Under the pieces are notes generated by a model. The model was given only the letters and a program-made list of their open reading frames with translations, was not told where the DNA came from and ran no database searches. The position numbers and the translations under genes were made by a program. A DNA stretch of 5,693 nt from JBCCGE01 sp039029455 (GTDB taxonomy: Bacteria; Pseudomonadota; Gammaproteobacteria; Arenicellales; Poriferihabitantaceae): NCBI GenBank assembly GCA_039029455.1, contig JBCCGE010000147.1, positions 1 to 5,693 on the forward strand, read 5' to 3'. Every line of letters begins with the position of its first letter. Position 1 is the first letter of the stretch. Of the stretch, positions 1-4,897 are shown piece after piece.

Positions 1-410
1 CGCAGATGTGCAAGGTAGCTGCGCAACGTGTGAGTCGAACGACCGCCGTCGCGCAAGTTCTTTGTGAATCTTGAAAGCGTTGTTGCGTTGACATGTCGAA
101 GCTGGCGAGGGCGAACGATTTGTTCAAAGCGATTTAGAACCGTAATCGACTTTCGTTGCGTCGATTCTGCCCAACCTGGAAGACACTCCGATTCGTACCT
201 GTCCCTAAACGTTTCCCACGGGATGCTGCCATCTTCCCACGTGAGGCCGCTGCGGACATCAGATTCCCATTTGGCGGCTTTCCTTAGCGCAGATCCTTTG
301 CGACGTTCTCCGGTGGACTTCCGTACCTTGTCGCCGGTAACAGGGTCGCGGTACTGCGCGTAATAGACCTTCCCACGTTTGAATACAGAGACGTTTATTT
401 GGCTGGGCAT
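1..410 (-). CDS. tyrosine recombinase/integrase, N-terminal part (runs off left edge)
   Basis: This is the start of a phage-type site-specific recombinase, which would cut and join DNA at the tRNA attachment site. The 136 visible residues begin with a short beta-rich arm (about 5-35: FKRGKVYYAQYRDPVTG, then RKSTGERRKGSA) typical of the N-terminal DNA-binding arm of integrases. A helix follows (about 40-55), then a SAM-like core-binding domain (about 63-136) with the motifs WETFRDRYESECLPGWAEST, VLNRFEQIV and LRSYLAHL. The catalytic domain with its R-H-R-Y residues lies outside the window, so activity cannot be judged. The ATG at 410 is firm: a TAA stop sits directly before it in frame, and AGGTAGG lies 5-6 bases upstream. 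The gene reads in the same direction as the three small DNA-binding genes to its right, but a 549-base gap separates it from them. Confidence 0.85.
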   Translation of the reverse strand, partial: MPSQINVSVFKRGKVYYAQYRDPVTGDKVRKSTGERRKGSALRKAAKWESDVRSGLTWEDGSIPWETFRDRYESECLPGWAESTQRKSITVLNRFEQIVRPRQLRHVNATTLSRFTKNLRDGGRSTHTLRSYLAHL

Positions 411-959
411 TTAAACCTACCTGTGATTTCAAGCCTGTAATCCGGATGATTACTTGCACCGGCCCCTGACCCCATACGCCCAATCATACCGAACAATGAC
501 GATTTGTTGTTCAGTACAGACGGAGTGTGTTTCATCATCGTTTGGCACCTTATCCACCGCGGTCGGTAAATTACCCAAAAGTTACTTTTGCCTTTTCCAC
601 TAATGCTACGCAGTGAACGTCTTTTTTTGGCACTGACCACCAAACGTGTACCCTTTGTGGTGATTGCTGTTGTGAAGGCATAGGCCGACCAGTCCCGCCA
701 ACCGAATTGGCAGTCTGTGTCGGTGCCTTACGAGCTGACGCGTACCCTTTGCGGAGCCATGCCGTCGTTTTGGCCTGAGCAATGTGGAACAATCTCCTGC
801 CCAGTTGCTGACAACTTATGCCGGATTGTTCCCGGCTGGACTCACCGCTTTCAGCTCTAGACCTGCGGTTGTGGCTTTTGAATCCGTCCCCCAGTAGCCA
901 CGGGTTTGTCCATCGTAGGTCGCTGGCGTCTTATCCCGCCCGACCTGATAGATGCAGCT
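411..959. other. 549-base stretch without a supportable gene
   Basis: On the minus strand one frame is open from 930 to 571 but has no ATG. Its translation is rich in Ser, Arg and Gln and matches no family I recognise. A 47-codon frame at 538-395 starts ATGATG after AAGGTG and overlaps the integrase start by 16 bases. It might be a small leader peptide coupled to the integrase, but nothing else supports it. The stretch also holds two near-identical 14-base copies of ACGYGTACCCTTTG (644-657 and 738-751). The likeliest content is the integrase promoter and regulatory region, or the remains of a decayed gene. Confidence 0.5.
644..751. repeat. two copies of ACGYGTACCCTTTG
   Basis: The 14-base words at 644-657 and 738-751 differ at one base and are 94 bases apart, in the gap before the integrase gene. 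Read on the minus strand they are CAAAGGGTACRCGT. They may be binding sites for the integrase or one of the small regulators, but chance similarity is not excluded. Confidence 0.4.
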
Positions 960-1253
960 TCAGTCTGCAAAACTGTGATGTACCAGCACACCCGCCGGAT
1001 ACCCGAACGTAGAAGTCCTCTTTCGAGGCGTGTCGACCACTTGCCCATCACCCTTCAAATTGGCGACGATTGCACAAACGCTGCTTAGAGGGCAGGCCAA
1101 TGCATCTGCGAGCTCGTGTCGCGTCATGCCAAATCTGCCTGCGGTGCGAAGTTGGCGTTCAACTTCTCGCTCCCTTCGCGAAGTTTTTCTGAGTGGATTG
1201 CCTCGCAGTTGAAAACCCGCACTTGTTGAGAACAGTGTTCTCTGTAACATCAT
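960..1253 (-). CDS. small winged helix-turn-helix DNA-binding protein
   Basis: This 97-residue protein is probably a transcription regulator or accessory DNA-binding factor of the element. Residues 1-30 are basic and probably disordered. Residues 31-92 look like a winged helix: helix 1 around VERQLRTAG (31-39), helix-turn-helix around MTRHELADALACPLSSVCAIVANLKGDG (43-70; recognition helix about 56-67), and a wing at VVDTPRKRTSTFGYPAGVLV (72-91). The pattern 'TRxELAxxxxxPLSSVxxxVxxLxxxGxVxDxxxKRxxxxGxPAxVLV' is common in small regulators of phages and integrative elements. The start is the first of two ATGs, with AAAGGA about 7 bases upstream. It begins 35 bases after the stop of the next small gene in the same direction, so co-transcription is likely. 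The target is unknown. Confidence 0.7.
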   Translation of the reverse strand: MMLQRTLFSTSAGFQLRGNPLRKTSRREREVERQLRTAGRFGMTRHELADALACPLSSVCAIVANLKGDGQVVDTPRKRTSTFGYPAGVLVHHSFAD

Positions 1254-1288
1254 TCAGAATCCTTTCCGCCGGCGTCGATGGCACTCGA

Positions 1289-1507
1289 TTAGCCGGCTTT
1301 TTTCGTCCGATTCGGTTTCCCGTGTTCCGTAACATGTTTGATGAAGTCTTCCCCGTAGATGAAGCCTTGGTTGCCCAGATAGCGAACACGTAACCCTTGC
1401 TTTTGAATTGCTCTGCGACCCGCAGAACCGATTCCGGTCACGCGCTCAAACGCTTTGAACGTATACAGCAGCTGGGGCTGTACAACGCCATTCAGATTCG
1501 GAGTCAT
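1289..1507 (-). CDS. small helix-turn-helix-like protein, excisionase-type
   Basis: This is a 72-residue basic protein. Residues 14-37 (LYTFKAFERVTGIGSAGRRAIQKQ) form a likely helix-turn-helix, followed by a short strand pair and a final helix (LRVRYLGNQGFIYGEDFIKHV, 39-59). That layout, in which a helix-turn-helix is followed by a reading of the 'G-x-x-F-I/V-x-G-x-D-F/L' type, resembles the MerR-like fold of excisionases and of small DNA-binding proteins in mobile elements. The residues after 60 are a charged tail. The ATG at 1507 is supported by AGGA six bases upstream. The neighbours on both sides are also tiny DNA-binding proteins in the same orientation, with spacings of 30 and 35 bases, which suggests one operon. 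The family assignment is by fold pattern only, and its target is unknown. Confidence 0.62.
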   Translation of the reverse strand: MTPNLNGVVQPQLLYTFKAFERVTGIGSAGRRAIQKQGLRVRYLGNQGFIYGEDFIKHVTEHGKPNRTKKAG

Positions 1508-1537
1508 ACTGGTTCCTGATGTCGAAGGTCTGACAAG

Positions 1538-1750
1538 CTACGCGTCACCGCGATTGCAGCTTGTTTTTTTTCGTCTCATCAGAAAACGGTTCAAATCGTC
1601 GCGAAGAATGCGCCATCTCGGTCGCCCGTTCGATGTCGCTATGTTGATGCCAGACAACTGTTCGTTGTGAAGCCATGTCAAAACCGTGCGAGGGCACACT
1701 TGCAGTTCGTCTCCTACTTGCTGCAGCGTCAGATAAATTAACTCGCTCAA
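1538..1750 (-). CDS. excisionase-type MerR/AlpA-like helix-turn-helix protein
   Basis: This 70-residue protein has the classic helix-turn-helix plus wing of the HTH_17/excisionase group. Helix-turn-helix: YLTLQQVGDELQVCPRTVLTWL (6-27). Wing: LSGINIATSNGRPRWRI (32-48). Last helix: LRDDLNRFLMRRKK (49-62). Such proteins bind and bend DNA at attachment sites to favour excision, or act as transcription switches for the integrase. It is the gene nearest the tRNA attachment site, which fits an excisionase. The start is a TTG at 1750, three codons after an in-frame TAA, with AAGG about 7 bases upstream; there is no ATG in the frame. No recombination function can be proved from sequence alone. Confidence 0.75.
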   Translation of the reverse strand: MSELIYLTLQQVGDELQVCPRTVLTWLHNEQLSGINIATSNGRPRWRILRDDLNRFLMRRKKTSCNRGDA

Positions 1751-1863
1751 ATTAATGCCTTAATTTCCATTCTCATCGTCCCAATGCACAATTTTACCCT
1801 TTTAGGATTTGGCCGGAAGTGATTCATCAAGAGAAAGATGGACTCGCAACTAACAAGCTCGTC

Positions 1864-1883
1864 GGTACCCGGTTTGGTACCCG
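1864..1883. repeat. tandem GGTACCCG pair, 12-base period
   Basis: Two exact 8-base copies, 1864-1871 and 1876-1883, are separated by GTTT. The flanks make the block TCGGTACC...GGTACCCGA partly self-complementary. It lies about 100 bases from the attachment site and about 115 bases before the excisionase-like gene. This is the kind of place where arm-type integrase sites or a regulator's operator are found; the role is inferred. Confidence 0.5.
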
Positions 1884-1940
1884 AAAATGCACACGCGATC
1901 CTCGCCGGAAAAGTGAGGCTGCAGTATGTCAATCGTTTTC

Positions 1941-1969
1941 AACTGGTATCTATCAGCAAAGCACCAGTT
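1941..1969. repeat. inverted repeat AACTGGT/ACCAGTT beside the attachment site
   Basis: Seven-base arms at 1941-1947 and 1963-1969 are perfectly complementary around a 15-base centre, ending about 14 bases before the tRNA fragment. It could be a protein-binding dyad of the recombination complex. Seven-base arms alone are not strong evidence. Confidence 0.4.
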
Positions 1970-1983
1970 CGTAAGGTTTGAAC

Positions 1984-2028
1984 GGATTGAAAATCCATGT
2001 GTCGCCGGTTCGATTCCGGCCCTGACCA
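1984..2028 (+). other. 3' fragment of tRNA-Phe(GAA), attachment site
   Basis: The fragment holds the anticodon loop TTGAAAA (1987-1993; anticodon GAA at 1989-1991), the 3' anticodon stem, a five-base variable loop GTGTC, a perfect T arm (GCCGG at 2004-2008, TTCGATT, CCGGC at 2016-2020), the acceptor 3' strand CCTGACC (2021-2027) and discriminator A (2028). The text closely resembles bacterial tRNA-Phe. No D arm or GGTCAGG acceptor 5' strand precedes it, so it is not a complete tRNA. The 3' CCA is not encoded (CTA follows). The 5' side fails to pair fully with the anticodon stem (C1983 faces A1997), suggesting that identity with the host gene starts near 1984. I read it as the displaced host end of an att site. 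Confidence 0.85.
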
Positions 2029-2032
2029 CTAG

Positions 2033-2060
2033 AAAAGCCCGCAAAATGCGGGCTTTTTTT
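2033..2060 (+). terminator. intrinsic terminator of the original tRNA-Phe gene
   Basis: A ten-base-pair stem (2033-2042 with 2048-2057, core GCCCGC/GCGGGC) around a five-base loop is followed by a run of T. It starts five bases after the tRNA discriminator base, so it belongs to the host tRNA gene and has been separated from its promoter by the integration. Confidence 0.9.
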
Positions 2061-2162
2061 GTTCTTTTGCGCTGTCTGTGCCCGCGAGTTTCATCTGCTG
2101 TGGGCCGGATCTCGCCGCTCCAGATGACGATGAAGGTTAACCCATTCCGCTACGGGCCACCT

Positions 2163-2723
2163 CTAGTATGGATTGCATGGGCGGACGTCAAAAGGCAGTC
2201 TGCGTACAACCGTGCCGTAAGCAATGAACTCGATCGCACGATTGTAAGAGCTCTCAATCACCGTGATCCGATGCTCAAAACGACAGTTGATCACCGCGTC
2301 GCCGCCTTTTTCCAATGCCAGGCGCTTTAGAGCAGTTTTGAGGTTTTCAAACGGATTGGAGGCACTGGTGATCTTGTCAGGAGTACTCGCATCTCCGAAA
2401 GCAAACACAACGTCAACGATCTTGTATTCCTGCGGAATTTCGCCCGTCGAAATCATGACCGCCTGCACGGCCTGTTCAAACGAGGCCTTTGCCTGTTCTT
2501 TGCTGGCCGCACGCAGCATCTCCTCCCGGGCAACCAGCTCTCTGCGAAATCGCTGCTGGTTCATAAATTTCCTGCCTGGAACCGGAAATTCATCGGAACA
2601 GTTGGGACAGAGGATCACAGATCCGGCATCATCCAATGCGGCCGATAGATCTGTCTTGCACGTCTGGCATTTGAAGTAGATTTTTTCCTGCCCGAGCAGG
2701 TTTCTTCTTATTTTGAATTCCAT
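2163..2723 (-). CDS. zinc-ribbon protein with C-terminal YbjQ-like (DUF74) domain
   Basis: This is a 186-residue predicted cytoplasmic protein of unknown function. Residues 15-50 form a zinc ribbon with C19-x2-C22 and C39-x2-C42 around the words ALDDAG and FPVPG, a head often seen on planctomycete proteins. Residues 55-88 are charged and helical. Residues 100-175 resemble the YbjQ/DUF74 family, ending in GGDAVINCRFEH and IEFIAYGTVV, the family's typical 'A-N/D-A-V...R-F...Y-G-T-A/V' finish. YbjQ proteins are small pentameric proteins of unproven metal-binding role. I chose the ATG at 2723 because the ribbon head starts there. An in-frame TTG start at 2819 would add 32 residues that look unconserved. 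No strong Shine-Dalgarno is seen. It stands alone, about 100 bases from the tRNA terminator. Confidence 0.75.
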   Translation of the reverse strand: MEFKIRRNLLGQEKIYFKCQTCKTDLSAALDDAGSVILCPNCSDEFPVPGRKFMNQQRFRRELVAREEMLRAASKEQAKASFEQAVQAVMISTGEIPQEYKIVDVVFAFGDASTPDKITSASNPFENLKTALKRLALEKGGDAVINCRFEHRITVIESSYNRAIEFIAYGTVVRRLPFDVRPCNPY

Positions 2724-2934
2724 TGATGCCGGCGAAAGGGAAATGGAACGAGCACTCTGCCTGAACCCTACCTCGCGCATCGCGGCTGGGCTGACCTCCG
2801 TCGTTTCCAAAGTGAGCAATAGGGATTACCCGATTCGGCTTGGCCAGCAGGTGTCCAAATCGAGTCGCGCAGATCCGCATGGCTCATATGAGTCGAGAAT
2901 TCCAAAGCAATGAGGCATCGAGTAAAAGGAGGTA

Positions 2935-2976
2935 TAGAGTAGGGGCATGAGTATAGGGGCATAGAGTAATAGGGCA
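2935..2976. repeat. three degenerate 14-base tandem units
   Basis: The units 2935-2948, 2949-2962 and 2963-2976 share the pattern (T)AGAGTA(TA)GGGGCAT. On the minus strand they read as ATGCCCC-TA-CTC words. This is a short minisatellite-like array, probably from replication slippage. Confidence 0.7.
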
Positions 2977-3052
2977 GCAGAGAAGCAGCACACGGCAGAA
3001 TCAGTGTGTAACTCGACGGTTCCGCGTTCGGCCCCTGCCAGGTGTCAGGCGC

Positions 3053-3080
3053 GTTGATGACTCGTCGTTGATGACTCGTC
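3053..3080. repeat. exact tandem duplication of a 14-base unit
   Basis: GTTGATGACTCGTC occurs twice in direct succession (3053-3066, 3067-3080), just downstream of the pilin-like gene's stop codon. No function is evident. Confidence 0.85.
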
Positions 3081-3095
3081 CAAGTGCTGATCTCC

Positions 3096-3121
3096 GATCT
3101 AGTCGTCTGATCTAGTCGGTA
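3096..3121. repeat. tandem duplication spanning the stop codon of the pilin-like gene
   Basis: GATCTAGTCG begins at 3096 and again at 3109, a 13-base period. The second copy contains the gene's stop (TAG, 3114-3112 on the minus strand). The first copy repeats the last Asp codon and stop in the untranslated region. Confidence 0.7.
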
Positions 3122-4089
3122 GTGACGACCTCTCCACCCCTGATAGTGGACAGCCCTTGATAGATCTGATGGTCGATCGTTTCTCGCACGTACTCGACAT
3201 GACCATCTGCATAGGCGAACTGAGCGCCTCCGGAATGCCAGCTTGCGAAAGCTCCGTTTCTTCTGTCGAGAACGATGCCCTCTCCGGGCCGTGTGTTGAG
3301 CGGATTGCAGGTCGTTCGTAGGCAGTCAGCATTTGCGATCGCGTAATTCCAGATGTTGGATGACTCCCAGGTCGTCGGAAGAACAACTTCGCCGAACAGG
3401 AATGTGCTGGATACCCCGTCTCTAAACTCGGCCAGCGAACGCTCCTGCTTGTAGATAAACGCCCCGTCATTTTCATAGCGAGTTGAATACAGCGGGCTGT
3501 CCGGTCCTACCGTTCCCTGACAAAAGGCATAGCTGGTGGTTTCCGCCTTCACGAAAATGTAGACGTCGTTAAGTCCATTCGTCTGACGTGACGGGCAGTG
3601 CAGCGTCGGAAACGATGCTTTGACTCCCTCGAATTTTCCGGGATCGCTATACCAGCGAATATCAAACGTGTCCTGATTCCATAAGCCGCCATTGCGTAAA
3701 TCAATCAGGTCATACAGCGGCTGTTGCTCAAGGTGCGGAAGCATGCTGATGTAGCCGCTCGCTCCGTTTTTCTCCTCTGAAGATAGACCGGGCGGACAGC
3801 CGGGAAATACACCCTCGCCCGAACCGTCGCAGCCGATCCGGCCAGGTGGCAGGTTTTGATAGGCTGACTCATAGTTCAACGCCGCAAGCGCAAGTTGCCG
3901 GATGTTGTTGGAGCAGGATGTGCGCCGGGCCGCTTCCCGCACGGCCTGAACCGCTGGCAACAGCAAGCTGATCAGAATGCCGATAATAGCGATCACGACC
4001 AGTAATTCGACCAGCGTAAATCCTGCCCGGAACTGCCTTGCAGCTGCTCCGTTTTCTGTATGGCGGCAGAGTTGTTGAGCAGAATACAC
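3112..4089 (-). CDS. DUF1559 pilin-like protein with N-terminal methylation motif and H-X9-DG tail
   Basis: This is a 325-residue exported protein of the large planctomycete DUF1559 family, whose function is not settled. Its N terminus is a type IV prepilin signal: a prepilin peptidase would cut between G23 and F24 (GFTLVELLVVIAIIGILISL), leaving E28 at mature position +5, followed by a hydrophobic helix to about 46 and the typical AVQAVREAARRTSCSNN. The C terminus has the diagnostic H-X9-DG (H285...D295-G296: HSGGAQFAYADG). The length is normal for the family. I prefer the GTG at 4089 because GGAG lies six bases upstream; an in-frame GTG at 4110 would give 332 residues but has poor ribosome-binding sequence. 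The gene is divergent from the sigma factor gene. Type II secretion-like or pilus-like machinery would be needed to export it. Confidence 0.9.
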   Translation of the reverse strand: MYSAQQLCRHTENGAAARQFRAGFTLVELLVVIAIIGILISLLLPAVQAVREAARRTSCSNNIRQLALAALNYESAYQNLPPGRIGCDGSGEGVFPGCPPGLSSEEKNGASGYISMLPHLEQQPLYDLIDLRNGGLWNQDTFDIRWYSDPGKFEGVKASFPTLHCPSRQTNGLNDVYIFVKAETTSYAFCQGTVGPDSPLYSTRYENDGAFIYKQERSLAEFRDGVSSTFLFGEVVLPTTWESSNIWNYAIANADCLRTTCNPLNTRPGEGIVLDRRNGAFASWHSGGAQFAYADGHVEYVRETIDHQIYQGLSTIRGGEVVTTD

Positions 4090-4164
4090 GCTATTCTCCG
4101 TGTTTTTCACGAGTGCCCCGGGTGTTCCTGTTTTTCTTCAAGATTCTGCTTCGCTCACAACAGT

Positions 4165-4191
4165 AGTATAGTGCAACCGAATTCCAGTCAA
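4165..4191 (-). promoter_or_regulatory. candidate sigma-70-type promoter for the pilin-like gene
   Basis: On the minus strand, TTGACT (4191-4186) and TATACT (4170-4165) are separated by 15 bases, which is short of the ideal 17. Transcription would begin near 4158 and leave an untranslated leader of about 70 bases. This lies in the divergent spacer with the sigma factor gene. The assignment is from sequence resemblance only. Confidence 0.4.
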
Positions 4192-4198
4192 AACAATT

Positions 4199-4897
4199 TT
4201 GCTTCCCGGAGCATTGTCGCAACAGCCTCTGTCGGGGCAGGTGCCGTTGCGCACAGCCCCGGGTTCCCTCCGGAGGGGTCGGGTTACACGACGCGATTCA
4301 GATTCAGCGAAAACATCAACGGCCGTCCCGTGGACAGGTTCGGCGGATGAGTTGTGCGCTCAGTATCGACAGTCGTACAGCCGGCTGACCAGCATTGCGG
4401 CAGGAATCCTCGGACGTAAGGAAGACGCCGAAGACATGGTCCAGCAGGCAGTGTCAATTGCGGTTGAAAAGCAAACCCGTTTTGAATCAGCAGGACACTT
4501 TATCGGCTGGCTCTGCTCAACAGTGCGCAATTGCAGTTTGAATCATCGACGGAAATTCACCGGGCGCAGAACCACTCCTGCAGATCCGGCTGTCCTATCC
4601 ACGGTGACGGAAGATCCGTCGCGACAGACGAGAGTCGAACGCGTTTCCCGGGCAACTGGAGAACTGTTCGATGATCAGCAGGCTTTTGACGACCGCATGA
4701 TGCAGGCTTTGCAAACGCTGGCCCCCGAAATGCGCAGCTGTCTGCTGCTGAGGATTGTGGAAAACCTGAGCTATGCCGAGATCGCCGGGATGATGGCGAT
4801 GCCCGAAGGCACAGCGATGAGTCACGTTCACCGGGCGCGAAAGAAATTACGCGAAGTTCTGGGTAGCCCTCATGCACCCGAAGGCGGTGACGCATGA
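4199..4897 (+). CDS. ECF-type RNA polymerase sigma factor
   Basis: This protein directs RNA polymerase to alternative promoters. Sigma region 2 lies at about residues 53-119 (CAQYRQSYSRLTSIAAGILG, then DAEDMVQQAVSIAVE, and FIGWLCSTVRNCSLNHRRK). A variable linker follows. Sigma region 4 lies at about 165-222 with helix-turn-helix LSYAEIAGMMAMPEGTAMSH (190-209) and the closing RARKKLREVL. Regions 1 and 3 are absent, as in the ECF group. The start is uncertain: the frame opens after a TAG at 4169 and has no ATG before the conserved domain. TTG at 4199 gives 232 residues, but GTG at 4241 or TTG at 4352 (close to the domain, after GGCGGATGAG) are possible. The first 50 residues look unconserved. 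It overlaps the next gene by ATGA, so the two are translationally coupled. Confidence 0.88.
   Translation: MLPGALSQQPLSGQVPLRTAPGSLRRGRVTRRDSDSAKTSTAVPWTGSADELCAQYRQSYSRLTSIAAGILGRKEDAEDMVQQAVSIAVEKQTRFESAGHFIGWLCSTVRNCSLNHRRKFTGRRTTPADPAVLSTVTEDPSRQTRVERVSRATGELFDDQQAFDDRMMQALQTLAPEMRSCLLLRIVENLSYAEIAGMMAMPEGTAMSHVHRARKKLREVLGSPHAPEGGDA

Larger units (their letters stand above)
1751..1983. other. leader between excisionase-like gene and tRNA fragment
   Basis: This 233-base stretch has no gene I support; the frames crossing it are short, and one of them reads antisense through the tRNA fragment. It holds a tandem pair of GGTACCCG (1864-1871 and 1876-1883), an inverted repeat AACTGGT/ACCAGTT (1941-1947 and 1963-1969) and, on the minus strand, a TAAAAT box at 1796-1791 that could be the -10 of the small-gene operon, without a convincing -35. 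The position suggests integrase and excisionase binding sites plus the operon promoter. Confidence 0.5.
1..2031. mobile_element. right end of a tRNA-Phe-integrated element (partial)
   Basis: A tyrosine recombinase, an excisionase-like protein and two further small DNA-binding proteins lie next to a broken tRNA-Phe gene that retains only its 3' part. This is the usual architecture where a prophage, integrative conjugative element or genomic island has recombined into the 3' half of a tRNA gene. The element would extend leftwards beyond the window, where an intact tRNA-Phe should mark its other end. No structural phage, conjugation or cargo gene is visible here, so the kind of element cannot be told. 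The right limit is the tRNA fragment; the exact crossover base is unknown. Confidence 0.72.
2724..3111. other. intergenic spacer with short tandem duplications
   Basis: This spacer of 388 bases lies between two minus-strand genes. It should contain the promoter of the zinc-ribbon gene and the 3' end of the pilin-like transcript, but I see no convincing -35/-10 pair or hairpin terminator. Three groups of short repeats lie in or at the edge of it (2935-2976, 3053-3080, 3096-3121). Short frames on both strands show no protein-like features. Confidence 0.55.

Noticed and set aside
64..363. 99-codon plus-strand frame
   Set aside because: It is antisense to the integrase N-terminal part, whose minus-strand frame has clear family features.
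1747..1932. 61-codon minus-strand frame before the excisionase-like gene
   Set aside because: No recognisable domain, an unprotein-like composition and a position in the repeat-bearing leader. It ends exactly at the excisionase start, so a leader peptide is conceivable but unsupported.
1984..2028. Complete tRNA-Phe gene
   Set aside because: No acceptor 5' strand GGTCAGG and no D arm precede the anticodon arm, and the upstream sequence contains unrelated repeats.
1850..2044. 64-codon minus-strand frame starting MRAFLVVRAGIEPATHGFS
   Set aside because: It reads antisense through the terminator and the tRNA-Phe fragment. The AGIEPATHGFS text is a well-known artefact of translating tRNA genes backwards.
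1926..2330. 134-codon plus-strand frame across the tRNA fragment and terminator
   Set aside because: It translates the tRNA and terminator and then runs antisense into the zinc-ribbon/YbjQ gene; it shows no protein-like features.
2263..2679. 138-codon plus-strand frame
   Set aside because: It lies wholly antisense to the zinc-ribbon/YbjQ gene, which has conserved cysteines and the YGT motif.
2935..3121. Possible CRISPR array or iterons in the spacer
   Set aside because: The units are 13-14 bases, directly abutting and only two or three per set, without unique spacers, so they are simple tandem duplications.
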